Assembly: GCA_016777845.1 (NCBI GenBank)
Contig: JADHQS010000003.1
Coordinates: 1 to 45,894, forward strand
Direction: 5' to 3'
From: Candidatus Actinomarina sp.
GTDB taxonomy: Bacteria; Actinomycetota; Acidimicrobiia; Actinomarinales; Actinomarinaceae
DNA length: 45,894 nucleotides
In this document: positions 19,931-29,060 of the stretch, in pieces
How positions within the stretch are numbered: the first letter of the stretch is position 1
Layout: the number at the start of each line of letters is the position of its first letter
Notes under the pieces: generated by a model
Databases searched by the model: none
What the model was told of the DNA's origin: nothing
The model's input: the letters and a program-made list of their open reading frames with translations, nothing else
Program-made: the position numbers and the translations under genes

Positions 19931-20812
19931 TTAAATACTACTCAAAGTAAAAAAAATATCTGCCACCATAGATAGGAAAATTACAGCAAGATATGTATTT
20001 GAAAAAACAAAATAAGAAATTGCTTTTATTTGTTTTCTATAAAGCTGGTATGACTTATACATTAAATACAATCCAAAAATTATTGACAATAAAAGATATA
20101 CCATTCCTAATTGAAGAATTGGAGCGAGAAACAATGAAGTCAATACCGTTGCGCATGAATATATTCCAATAAATATTGATGTTCTTTTGTATGATTCTTG
20201 AGTTGGCAACATGGGAAAGTTTGCATCTTTATAATCATTTAACTTATCAATTGATAAAGCCCAAAAATGAGCTGGAGTCCAAAGAAAAACTAATAAAAAC
20301 AAAAGCCATGAACCAGTATCTAAATTTGTACCAGTAGCAGACCACCCTATTAGAACTGGGGCTGCCCCCGCAGCTCCTCCTATGACTATATTTTGATTTG
20401 TTCTTGGCTTTAAAACAAGAGTGTAAATAAATGAATAAAAAATATTTGCAAAAAGAGCAATGAATGCAGCAAGTTCTGTTGTCTGGGTGTACAAAACTAG
20501 AAATCCTACTAACCCAAGGGAAACCGAATAAACATAGGCACTTTTTTTATTAATCTCTCCAGTTACAAGAGGTCTGTTTGCTGTTCTCTCCATAAGTCTG
20601 TCAGTTTCAATTTCAAATATTTGGTTTAGAACATTTGCACTGACAGCTAGTAAGGTACCACCTAGTAGGGTGAATACTACTAGTTCGAGAGGCGGAAAAC
20701 CATATATTGATACAATCATTGATGGAACCGTTGTAATTAATAAAAGCTCGACAATTCTTAATTTTGAAAGTCTTATATATTTAGATAAATTTTTTTTGGC
20801 AACAGTTTCCAT
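19931..20812 (-). CDS. ctaB: Protoheme IX farnesyltransferase
   Basis: NVLNQIFEIETDRLMERTANRPL, RTNQNIVIGGAAGAAPVLIGW, WTPAHFWALSI, DYKDANFPMLP. Confidence 0.95.
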   Translation of the reverse strand: METVAKKNLSKYIRLSKLRIVELLLITTVPSMIVSIYGFPPLELVVFTLLGGTLLAVSANVLNQIFEIETDRLMERTANRPLVTGEINKKSAYVYSVSLGLVGFLVLYTQTTELAAFIALFANIFYSFIYTLVLKPRTNQNIVIGGAAGAAPVLIGWSATGTNLDTGSWLLFLLVFLWTPAHFWALSIDKLNDYKDANFPMLPTQESYKRTSIFIGIYSCATVLTSLFLAPILQLGMVYLLLSIIFGLYLMYKSYQLYRKQIKAISYFVFSNTYLAVIFLSMVADIFFTLSSI

Positions 20813-20884
20813 AACGACATAGTACTTATGATTACACTATATATTGTTTCAACGCTATTCTTAATAATTGTTGATAATATAAAT

Positions 20885-21898
20885 ATGCTTGTGAAAAACA
20901 TTTTTAAGTTAAAGAATTTAAAATTTTCGTCCTTGATACTCTTATCTGCTTGTATCGAAAATGCCCCTTTAGACTCTTTAAGTCCTGAGGGCCCTTATGC
21001 TAGATCAATAGATGAATTATTTTGGTTAACTTTTTGGATAGCTGTAGTAATTTTTGTAATTGTACAGGGTGCTTTACTTCTCTCTGTTTTTGTTTTTAAA
21101 GAAAAACCAGACAGTCCTGAACCGAAACAGATACATGGAAACACTAAATTAGAAATTTTATGGACAGTCATTCCAGTAATTATTTTGGCAGTTATTGCGG
21201 TACCCACAGTTAAAACAATTTTTGAACTAGCAAACGAACCTGAAGACGCTTTGAAAGTTGAAGTAATTGGCCACCAATGGTGGTTTGAATATAAATACCC
21301 AGATTATGACATAACAACTGCAAATGTATTAGTTATCCCAGCTGATAAGCCAATAAGGCTTGAAATGTGGTCTAACGATGTTCTTCACAATTACTGGGTT
21401 CCAAAATTAAATGGAAAAAGATACCTTGTACCCGGACAAACGACATATTTAAATTTACACGCTGATTCTCCAGATGAGTTTTGGGCACAGTGTGGTGAAT
21501 ATTGTGGATTAAGCCACTCTAAAATGCGTGGTCGTGTGCTATCACTTTCGGAATCCGATTTTGAAGCATGGGTAAAAAATCAGCAGCAAAATGCTAATAA
21601 ACTCGAGGGGAATTCCTTAGCAGCTGAGGGTCAACAAGTTTATCTGAATGCTGGATGTACACAATGTCATGTTATTGATGGTGTTTGGGATGTGCAGGGA
21701 GATAGAATAGCTCCGAATTTAACTCACTTTGCTAATAGAAATGTTTTTGCCGGGGCAGCGCTTTACAATACTGAAGAGAATCTAAGCAAATGGCTTGCAA
21801 ATCCTGCTGAAATAAAACCGGGTACATTTATGCCTAACCTAGAATTGACTGAAGCAGAAATAAATGCTTTAATTGCGTATTTAGGAACACTTAAATGA
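20885..21898 (+). CDS. ctaC: Cytochrome c oxidase subunit II with C-terminal cytochrome c domain; predicted lipoprotein
   Basis: CuA motif CGEYCGLSHSKM, heme c motif CTQCH, lipobox-like LLSAC. Start placed at MLVKNIFKLK. Confidence 0.93.
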   Translation: MLVKNIFKLKNLKFSSLILLSACIENAPLDSLSPEGPYARSIDELFWLTFWIAVVIFVIVQGALLLSVFVFKEKPDSPEPKQIHGNTKLEILWTVIPVIILAVIAVPTVKTIFELANEPEDALKVEVIGHQWWFEYKYPDYDITTANVLVIPADKPIRLEMWSNDVLHNYWVPKLNGKRYLVPGQTTYLNLHADSPDEFWAQCGEYCGLSHSKMRGRVLSLSESDFEAWVKNQQQNANKLEGNSLAAEGQQVYLNAGCTQCHVIDGVWDVQGDRIAPNLTHFANRNVFAGAALYNTEENLSKWLANPAEIKPGTFMPNLELTEAEINALIAYLGTLK

Positions 21899-23853
21899 CA
21901 AAAATAATAGAACCAAGTAAACAAAGCAGTATTTTCAGAAGGCCTTCTTCTGAGACAGGTATATGGAGTTGGATAACTACTGTAGATCATAAAAGAATTG
22001 GAATAATGTATGGTTATGCAGCGTTTTTCTTTCTTTTGATTGGTGGACTTGAAGCACTCATTCTTAGAATTCAGCTTTCACAACCAGACAATAATTTTTT
22101 AACAGCGGCAGAGTACAATGCAATGTTTACAATGCATGGGACCACAATGATTTTCTTGGCAATTATGCCAATTAGTGCTGCCTTCTTTAATTACCTTCTT
22201 CCGCTACAAATTGGTGCACGTGATGTTGCTTTCCCTAGGCTTAATGCTCTCTCATTCTGGATATTTATTTTCGGAGGAGCATTTTTATATTCCACATTTA
22301 TATTCGGTACTGCAGGAGCACCAGAAGGTGGGTACTTAGCTGAAGAAGTTGGTTGGCTAGGGTCAGCACCTAATGGTGGTTGGTTTGGTTATCAACCTAA
22401 TGCAGGTATGAAATACTCCCCAGGGACTGCCATGGATTACTGGGCTATAGGGTTACAGATACTTGGAATTGCCTCTTTAATTTCTGCATTTAATTTTATT
22501 ACAACCATTATCAACATGAGAACTGAAGGCATGCGATTCATGAGGATGCCAGTATTTACTTGGATGACTTTCGCTGTATCTTTTTTGCTTGCATTTTCTT
22601 TGCCAATAATTGCTATAGCTCTTTTCTATGTGACGTTTGATAGAAAATTTGGAACTACGTTTTTCTTAACGGAGGGTGGTGGTGATCCAATTTTATGGCA
22701 GCATCTTTTCTGGTTATTCGGCCATCCAGAAGTTTATATTCTAATTCTGCCTGCGTTCGGAATAGTCTCCGAAGTACTTCCAACTTTTTCAAGAAAACCA
22801 CTATTTGGTTATGCTGCAATAGTTTTTGCAGGATTTGGAATTGCGTTTATAGGCTTTGGCGTATGGGCTCACCACATGTTTGCTTCTGCGATTAGCCCAG
22901 TTGCTCAAGCTGGTTTTGGTTTATCAACGATGGTAATTGCTGTCCCAACAGGTGTAAAAATATTCAACTGGCTTGGAACAATATGGGGTGGGAAGCTAAA
23001 GCTGAATACTCCAATGCTGTTTTCGTTAGGTTTTATAGGTATGTTTGTAATTGGTGGCTTGAGTGGTGTAACTCACTCAATAGTTCCAGCTGATACGCAG
23101 CAAACAGATACCTACTATGTTGTAGCTCACTTTCACTATGTTTTGTTTGGTGGAGCTTTGTTTGGAATTTTTTCTGGACTTTATTATTGGTTTCCAAAAG
23201 TTTGGGGCAAAATGTACAACGAATCACTTGGCAAGATACATTTTTGGCTAATGATGATTGGTTTTAATCTTACTTTTGGTCCAATGCATTGGTTAGGATT
23301 ACAAGGTCAGGTAAGGCGTACCTGGGTATATGCGGAAGAAACAAACCTACAATTCTGGAATATAGTTGTAACAGTTGGAGCTTTTATCATTGCTTTGTCA
23401 ATTATTGTTTTCATGATTAACTGGATATTCTCAAAGAGAAATGGGGAAATAGCTCCATTTGATCCTTGGGATGCTAGAACGTTAGAGTGGACCATACCAT
23501 CGCCTACACCCGTTTGGAACTTTTCAACAGCACCTATTGTTAAATCCCTTGATGACTTCTGGCATACTAAATATTCTGAAGACGAAGATGGAAGAGCAGT
23601 AAAACGTAAAGAAGCTGATCAGATACTTCTTGAATTAGAAGAAGACGGCCTTAACCCTAGTGAACATATTGCTTTACCTAATCCTTCGTATTTTCCGATT
23701 GTCCTTGCATCTGGTCTTCCGTTTCTGGGATACGCAGTTATTTATAAATCAATTCCATTAGCTTTAATTGGTACCGTTTTGTTACTCATAGGAGCATTTG
23801 GTTGGGGAACAGAACCTCTTGAAGAAGAAATTCACTTAGACTCAGATGAGTAG
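21895..23853 (+). CDS. ctaD: Cytochrome c oxidase subunit I
   Basis: HPEVYILILPAFG, VWAHHMF, TYYVVAHFHYVLFGG motifs. Confidence 0.97.
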   Translation: MTKIIEPSKQSSIFRRPSSETGIWSWITTVDHKRIGIMYGYAAFFFLLIGGLEALILRIQLSQPDNNFLTAAEYNAMFTMHGTTMIFLAIMPISAAFFNYLLPLQIGARDVAFPRLNALSFWIFIFGGAFLYSTFIFGTAGAPEGGYLAEEVGWLGSAPNGGWFGYQPNAGMKYSPGTAMDYWAIGLQILGIASLISAFNFITTIINMRTEGMRFMRMPVFTWMTFAVSFLLAFSLPIIAIALFYVTFDRKFGTTFFLTEGGGDPILWQHLFWLFGHPEVYILILPAFGIVSEVLPTFSRKPLFGYAAIVFAGFGIAFIGFGVWAHHMFASAISPVAQAGFGLSTMVIAVPTGVKIFNWLGTIWGGKLKLNTPMLFSLGFIGMFVIGGLSGVTHSIVPADTQQTDTYYVVAHFHYVLFGGALFGIFSGLYYWFPKVWGKMYNESLGKIHFWLMMIGFNLTFGPMHWLGLQGQVRRTWVYAEETNLQFWNIVVTVGAFIIALSIIVFMINWIFSKRNGEIAPFDPWDARTLEWTIPSPTPVWNFSTAPIVKSLDDFWHTKYSEDEDGRAVKRKEADQILLELEEDGLNPSEHIALPNPSYFPIVLASGLPFLGYAVIYKSIPLALIGTVLLLIGAFGWGTEPLEEEIHLDSDE

Positions 23854-24430
23854 CTCTCACTCCTATCCCCATGAACCCACAGGTGTAGAAACCAGAAAAC
23901 TTGGTATGTGGGTATTTTTATCCACTGAAATATTGTTTTTTGGCACATTAATTACCACTTTTATGATATTTAAAGGAAGTGACTTTCCTGGAATGAAATT
24001 AACAGATGTATATGATATTCCATTTACATCCATTAGCTCTTTTATCTTGTTAATGAGTTCATTGACTATGGTTTTGGCTCACAATGCATTAGAAGCAAAT
24101 GATCAAGAAAAAACAAGAGTATGGCTTCTAGCAACAGCAATGTTAGGTGCAGTATTTTTAGCTGGTCAAATATATGAATTTACAGAGTTTTATCATAAAG
24201 GTTTTGAGCTTACAACAAATATCTTTAGTTCATCTTTTTATGTATTAACTGGCTTTCATGGATTGCATGTTTTTATTGGTGTAGTCTTACTTTTAGCATT
24301 GTGGGGAATCGGTCAAAGACAAAAAGGGTTAACACTTGAAGGTGGAATGAATCTTGAGTTTGTTGCTCTTTATTGGCACTTTGTTGACATTGTTTGGATA
24401 GTATTGTTTACAATAGTTTACTTAATTTGA
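23846..24430 (+). CDS. ctaE: Cytochrome c oxidase subunit III
   Basis: KLGMWVFLSTEILFFG, TGFHGLHVFIGV, ALYWHFVDIVWIVLF. Confidence 0.96.
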   Translation: MSSSHSYPHEPTGVETRKLGMWVFLSTEILFFGTLITTFMIFKGSDFPGMKLTDVYDIPFTSISSFILLMSSLTMVLAHNALEANDQEKTRVWLLATAMLGAVFLAGQIYEFTEFYHKGFELTTNIFSSSFYVLTGFHGLHVFIGVVLLLALWGIGQRQKGLTLEGGMNLEFVALYWHFVDIVWIVLFTIVYLI

Positions 24431-24431
24431 T

Positions 24432-24731
24432 ATGTCCGATAATCACATAGAACACCCAACTCCAAAAAAATATGTTCAAATTGCAATTGTACTTGGTATC
24501 TTAACTGCAATTGAGATAGCTCTTTATTATACAGAAGATATTGTTGGTGTTTTCACTGACCCACTTTTGATATTTTTAGCTGTAGGAAAGTTCATAATTG
24601 TAGTTGGTTGGTTTATGCATCTGCGTTATGAAAATAAGACAATTAATAGGTTCTTTGTTGGCGGTATGATTTTAGCTTTGATACTTTTTACAATCGTCAT
24701 GGTCGAAAGAGCTTCGGCTAATTATTTTTAG
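24432..24731 (+). CDS. ctaF: Cytochrome c oxidase subunit IV family protein
   Basis: Small TM protein, EIALYY, GKFIIVVGWFMHLRYE; position in cox operon. Confidence 0.85.
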   Translation: MSDNHIEHPTPKKYVQIAIVLGILTAIEIALYYTEDIVGVFTDPLLIFLAVGKFIIVVGWFMHLRYENKTINRFFVGGMILALILFTIVMVERASANYF

Positions 24732-24737
24732 GTTTTA

Positions 24738-25517
24738 ATGCAGAACTTACCTTGGCATCCTCACTATGACGTATGGGCTTTAATTGTGACTCTTGTAGTA
24801 TTTTTTGAATTTACTACTAACAAAGAGCATCTAAAAAAACCTAAAAGAAAAACATGGTACTCGGGGCTGATAGCACTCTGGATATTTACTGATTACCCAA
24901 TACATGATATTGGTGAAAAATACTTGTTTTGGGTTCATTCTATAGAACACCTCGTTTTGGCTTTAGTTTCCCCTCCTCTTTTATTAATGGGTATGCATAG
25001 GGATATGAAAGAACTTATTTCAGTTAAACCATTTATCAAAACTTTAAAATTAACGTCTAAACCTGTAGTTGCTTTTTTTATGTTTAATTTTGTAATGGTG
25101 GGTATGCATTGGTCCTCTGTTGTGAATCTAATGGTAACAAACACTATTGCACATTTTTTTATACACTCGATAATGCTTTTGGTCTCATTAAACATGTGGG
25201 TACCGGTAATAGGGTTTAATGATGAAATTAAGCCAATAAACTCTGCTGCAAAAATAGGATACTTATTTTTACAATCATTACTGCCAACAATACCAGCAAG
25301 TTTTCTAGCTTTTGGTACTGAGCCACTTTATTCAGCATATGTTATGAGTGATAACATATTCAGCATTTCAGTAATTAATGATCAGACATTGGCAGGTTTG
25401 ATATTAAAACTTGGTGGTGGAATTATTTTGTGGATTTCAATCCTAGTTATTTGGATGAGATGGTACCAAGATGAAAAAACGTTTGATGATGTAGTTAGAA
25501 ACAACTCAAATGACTAG
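24738..25517 (+). CDS. ctaG: Cytochrome c oxidase assembly factor CtaG (caa3-type)
   Basis: IHDIGEKYLFWVHSIEHLVLALVSPPLLLMGM, FNFVMVGMHW; operon position. Confidence 0.85.
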   Translation: MQNLPWHPHYDVWALIVTLVVFFEFTTNKEHLKKPKRKTWYSGLIALWIFTDYPIHDIGEKYLFWVHSIEHLVLALVSPPLLLMGMHRDMKELISVKPFIKTLKLTSKPVVAFFMFNFVMVGMHWSSVVNLMVTNTIAHFFIHSIMLLVSLNMWVPVIGFNDEIKPINSAAKIGYLFLQSLLPTIPASFLAFGTEPLYSAYVMSDNIFSISVINDQTLAGLILKLGGGIILWISILVIWMRWYQDEKTFDDVVRNNSND

Positions 25518-25535
25518 AATTATATAGATTTTATT

Positions 25536-26651
25536 ATGGATGAAAAACTAGTAGAACAAGTTAGCTCAAGCAGTGGTATTCCTCAAATGTTGGTATCACG
25601 ATCTGCACAAGCAAGGGCTGAGGCATCTGGTATTTCTGTAAATGATGTTCTCAACAGTTGGTCTGGTGGTGAGGCTATCCAAGCAGCGCCAGCTAATGAA
25701 ACAGTATCAGAATCTCAAGTAGTAGTCGAAGACACTCCTACTCCAGTAGAAGAGCAAGTAGATAAACCAGTTGAAGTAGCAGATCCTGAAAATCTTGTAG
25801 AACCAATTCAAACAGCAGTTTTAATAAGAGAAGACTTGCCCCCTCCTGTAAGTATTAGTCAAAAATTATTAAGGTCTTTAAAATTTGGAATGGGTTTTGG
25901 AGTTATAGCTGGATTTGTCCAGGGACTTCTTTCAAGTTCTTATCTCTATGATGGCCTCATATTGGAAGCTGAAACACAGAAGTTAATAGCTGAATACGAT
26001 GCTGTTTCTTTTGTCATAATTATTTCTCTATCTTCAAGTTTTCTTGGAATAATTAACTCATTAAACGTTAAAAAGTTTTTAGATTCAAATTTTGATGGTT
26101 TTGGAATACTTACTTCTGATAGAGAATCTGTATTTACTGGTGGTGGTCTAGGTTTAGTTTTAGGTTCCTCAACAGCATTTTTTATAATTAATAGCGTTGG
26201 GCAGACAATAGAACCAGTGCTTCCTGATGATCCGGTAATAAATTTAATTACAGTTGGTGGCGCTTTTTGGAGAGTTGTAGTTTTATCAACTTTTGTACAA
26301 GCTGCGATATCTACCTTGACAATGCTACTTGGTGTTCCTAAAGGGCTTGAAGATTTTGAGGATTCTGAAGCACAGAAAATACGCCAAAGAATTGTTGGCT
26401 CAATCGTGATTCCACTGGGATCAATAATTGTTGGTGGTCTAATAGCGGTTGCTATTGCGCAAGTATTTTTAAACTTTCATGAATATGCACCACTATTTGC
26501 ATTAATTATTTCAGCGGCAATTTTACTTTTTGCAAGTGTAATGAGCGCAGCTCCAAAGATAAAAATTACAAGAAGTGAGGTTCTAATTGCGTCCGCTGGA
26601 GTGTTGACTCTTATTGTTATAATTGCTAGTGTGGCTGCAAGCCAACACTAA
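25536..26651 (+). CDS. Uncharacterised multi-pass membrane protein with cytosolic N-terminal motif and acidic/Pro/Val linker
   Basis: N-terminal IPQMLVSRSAQARAEASGISVNDVLNSWSGGEAI, linker VVVEDTPTPVEEQVDKPVEV, then several hydrophobic segments. Confidence 0.7.
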   Translation: MDEKLVEQVSSSSGIPQMLVSRSAQARAEASGISVNDVLNSWSGGEAIQAAPANETVSESQVVVEDTPTPVEEQVDKPVEVADPENLVEPIQTAVLIREDLPPPVSISQKLLRSLKFGMGFGVIAGFVQGLLSSSYLYDGLILEAETQKLIAEYDAVSFVIIISLSSSFLGIINSLNVKKFLDSNFDGFGILTSDRESVFTGGGLGLVLGSSTAFFIINSVGQTIEPVLPDDPVINLITVGGAFWRVVVLSTFVQAAISTLTMLLGVPKGLEDFEDSEAQKIRQRIVGSIVIPLGSIIVGGLIAVAIAQVFLNFHEYAPLFALIISAAILLFASVMSAAPKIKITRSEVLIASAGVLTLIVIIASVAASQH

Positions 26652-26655
26652 ATTA

Positions 26656-27915
26656 ATGAATCAAACTTTTAACAAAATTGAAACCGTAGAAGAATACTTA
26701 TCATCTGAAAGATGGTCTGGCATAAAAAGAGATTACTCTGTTAACGATGTCTGTTCTTTGAGACCTTCATATAAAGTAGAACACACATTATCTGAGATTG
26801 GGTCTGAACTACTTTTGGATCTTCTTTATAGAAAAGATTCATGGGTATCTGGACTAGGAGCGGCAACAGCTCAACAAGCACTCCAAATGTACCATCTTGA
26901 TTATGAAATAATTTATGTTAGTGGTTGGCAAGTAGCAGCAGAGAGCAACATTGGAGCTAATACATACCCAGACTTATCACTTTATCCATCAAACAGTACT
27001 CCAAATTTTGTGAAAAAAATTAATAATACTTTACTGAGAAGGATGGCAGAACTAGATAAGAAAAAGTTACCTCCAATTATTGCCGATGGAGAGTCTGGTT
27101 TTGGTGGAATTTATAATGTATACGAACTTACAAATCAATTTATAGATTCTGGAGTATCCGGAATTCATTTTGAAGACCAACTTGCTTCTGAAAAAAAATG
27201 TGGACATGTTGGTGGGAAGGTTGTAATTCCTACACATGAATATATTAAAAAACTTAATGCTGCAAGATTGTCGTCTGATGTTTTAGGAGTTCCAGTGGTT
27301 ATTATTGCTAGAACAGATGCAATGAACGCAAAACTGATGACATCAGATTTTGATGATAGGGACAGTAAATATCTTAGTAAAAATAGAACTTCTGATGGTT
27401 ACTACTTAATTGAAAACAACCATGAAATGGCAATAACAAAATCACTCAACTACGCGGAGTATGCAGATGTAGTATGGTGCGAAACTAACACTCCAGATTT
27501 AGGCTTTGCAAAAGAATTTGCTGATGAAATTAAGAAATCTCATCCAAATAAAATTCTTGCATATAATTGCTCTCCATCATTTAATTGGTTAGATAAATTT
27601 ACTAAAAAAGAAATTGAAAACTTCCAAAGTGAACTCAGTTCTTATGGTTATAAATTACAATTTGTCTCTCTAGCCGGTTTTCATTCATTAGCAAGTTCAA
27701 TGTATGACTTGGCATCAAAATACAAAGGTGGAAATATGAGTGCAATCTTAGAACTTCAACAGTTTGAAAAAAAATTATCAAAAGATGGTTATACAGGAAT
27801 CAAGCATCAACAAGAAGTTGGTGGGAATTACTATGAAAAAATTGGTGAAGCCTTACTTGGAGATGAATCTGAATTACTTTCAGAAAAAGACTCTACAGAG
27901 AATACACAATTTTAA
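26656..27915 (+). CDS. aceA: Isocitrate lyase
   Basis: KKCGHVGGKVVIPTHEYIKKLNAARL signature, IIARTDA, LAYNCSPSFNW. Start placed after the preceding stop. Confidence 0.93.
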   Translation: MNQTFNKIETVEEYLSSERWSGIKRDYSVNDVCSLRPSYKVEHTLSEIGSELLLDLLYRKDSWVSGLGAATAQQALQMYHLDYEIIYVSGWQVAAESNIGANTYPDLSLYPSNSTPNFVKKINNTLLRRMAELDKKKLPPIIADGESGFGGIYNVYELTNQFIDSGVSGIHFEDQLASEKKCGHVGGKVVIPTHEYIKKLNAARLSSDVLGVPVVIIARTDAMNAKLMTSDFDDRDSKYLSKNRTSDGYYLIENNHEMAITKSLNYAEYADVVWCETNTPDLGFAKEFADEIKKSHPNKILAYNCSPSFNWLDKFTKKEIENFQSELSSYGYKLQFVSLAGFHSLASSMYDLASKYKGGNMSAILELQQFEKKLSKDGYTGIKHQQEVGGNYYEKIGEALLGDESELLSEKDSTENTQF

Positions 27916-27927
27916 TAGAATATAAAA

Positions 27928-28776
27928 ATGACATATTTTAAAAACAAAACAGTAATTATGAGTGGAGGATCTCGTGGGGTGGGTCTAGAAATCGCAAAGG
28001 CACTTGGAAAAGATGGGGCAAATATTGCAATTTTAGCAAAAACAACAGAGCCTCATCCAGCTCTTCCAGGAACAATTTTCACTGCTGCAGAAGAGATTGA
28101 AGAAGTTGGTGGAACTGCACTTCCGATAGTTTGTGATATTAGATATGAAGAGCAAGTAGAGGCTGCTGTTGAAGAAGCAGCAAGCAAGTTTGGGGGCATC
28201 GATATTTGTATCAATAATGCAAGTGCTATACACCTAACTGATACTGTTAACACCCCAATGAAAAGATACGACTTAATGCACAACATAAATGTTCGCGGTA
28301 CATTTATGTTAAGTCAAAAATGCATTCCTCACTTAATTAAGGGGGATAATTCACATATCTTGACGCTTTCACCACCTTTAGATATAGCGCGAAAGTGGTT
28401 TGGTATGACTCTTGCTTACACAACTGCAAAGTATGGAATGTCACTTGTTGCACATGGTCTGGCTGAAGAACTTGGAAAGCACAATGTTGCATCTAATTGT
28501 TTGTGGCCAAGAACCTCTCTTGATACCGCAGCTGTAAGAAATGTAATCGGAGAAGAGCTAATAAAAGGTTCCAGGAAGCCCTCAATATATGCTGATGCCG
28601 CATATGCCGTATTAAAAAGAGACTCTTCATCATGCACGGGTAATTTCTTTTTAGACCAAGATGTACTTGAGGAAGAAGGCGTTACAGATTTCGATCAGTA
28701 CGCAATAGATCCAGAGGCAAAGCTTGTATCAGACTTTTTTGTCGATGACAATCCTGATGATTGGATTCAGGCTTAG
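27928..28776 (+). CDS. SDR family oxidoreductase (HSDL2-like)
   Basis: MSGGSRGVGLEIAKAL cofactor motif, AKTTEPHPALPGTIFTAAEEIEEVGG, Tyr-Lys YTTAKYG. Confidence 0.88.
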   Translation: MTYFKNKTVIMSGGSRGVGLEIAKALGKDGANIAILAKTTEPHPALPGTIFTAAEEIEEVGGTALPIVCDIRYEEQVEAAVEEAASKFGGIDICINNASAIHLTDTVNTPMKRYDLMHNINVRGTFMLSQKCIPHLIKGDNSHILTLSPPLDIARKWFGMTLAYTTAKYGMSLVAHGLAEELGKHNVASNCLWPRTSLDTAAVRNVIGEELIKGSRKPSIYADAAYAVLKRDSSSCTGNFFLDQDVLEEEGVTDFDQYAIDPEAKLVSDFFVDDNPDDWIQA

Positions 28777-28799
28777 TTACCTAAAAAGTCTATTACGCT

Positions 28800-29000
28800 T
28801 TACCAACCTTTAGAAACATCTTTATAGAACTCTGTATATTGACAATTTGAACAGGTAATTGCAAGAAATTTACGATTTTGAAAATTCATAAAACGTGACC
28901 AACCCATTCCAGTCATAGTGACTGTGTCTTCAGAATATTCAGTTGATTAACATTTAGGACATGTCCAAATTTTTTGTTGTGTTGGATATCTTTCTTCCAT
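28800..29000 (-). pseudogene. Small Zn-ribbon protein interrupted by a single in-frame TAA (codon 18)
   Basis: Reverse strand reads MEERYPTQQKIWTCPKC-[TAA]-STEYSEDTVTMTGMGWSRFMNFQNRKFLAITCSNCQYTEFYKDVSKGW-stop; two CxxC knuckles and conserved frame after the stop. Confidence 0.7.
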
Positions 29001-29060
29001 ATTTATATACTAATTACTTTTTTAGATGGAATCTGTAATTTAAGAAAGGTAAAATTTAGT

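Noticed and set aside
28800-29000. Zn-ribbon ORF as another selenoprotein
   Set aside because: The internal stop is TAA, not TGA, and the position follows a CxxC rather than replacing a Cys.
28974-29060. N-terminal extension of the cupredoxin/beta-helix ORF
   Set aside because: The lipoprotein signal peptide starts at Met 29061; the upstream extension overlaps the Zn-ribbon ORF promoter/start region.
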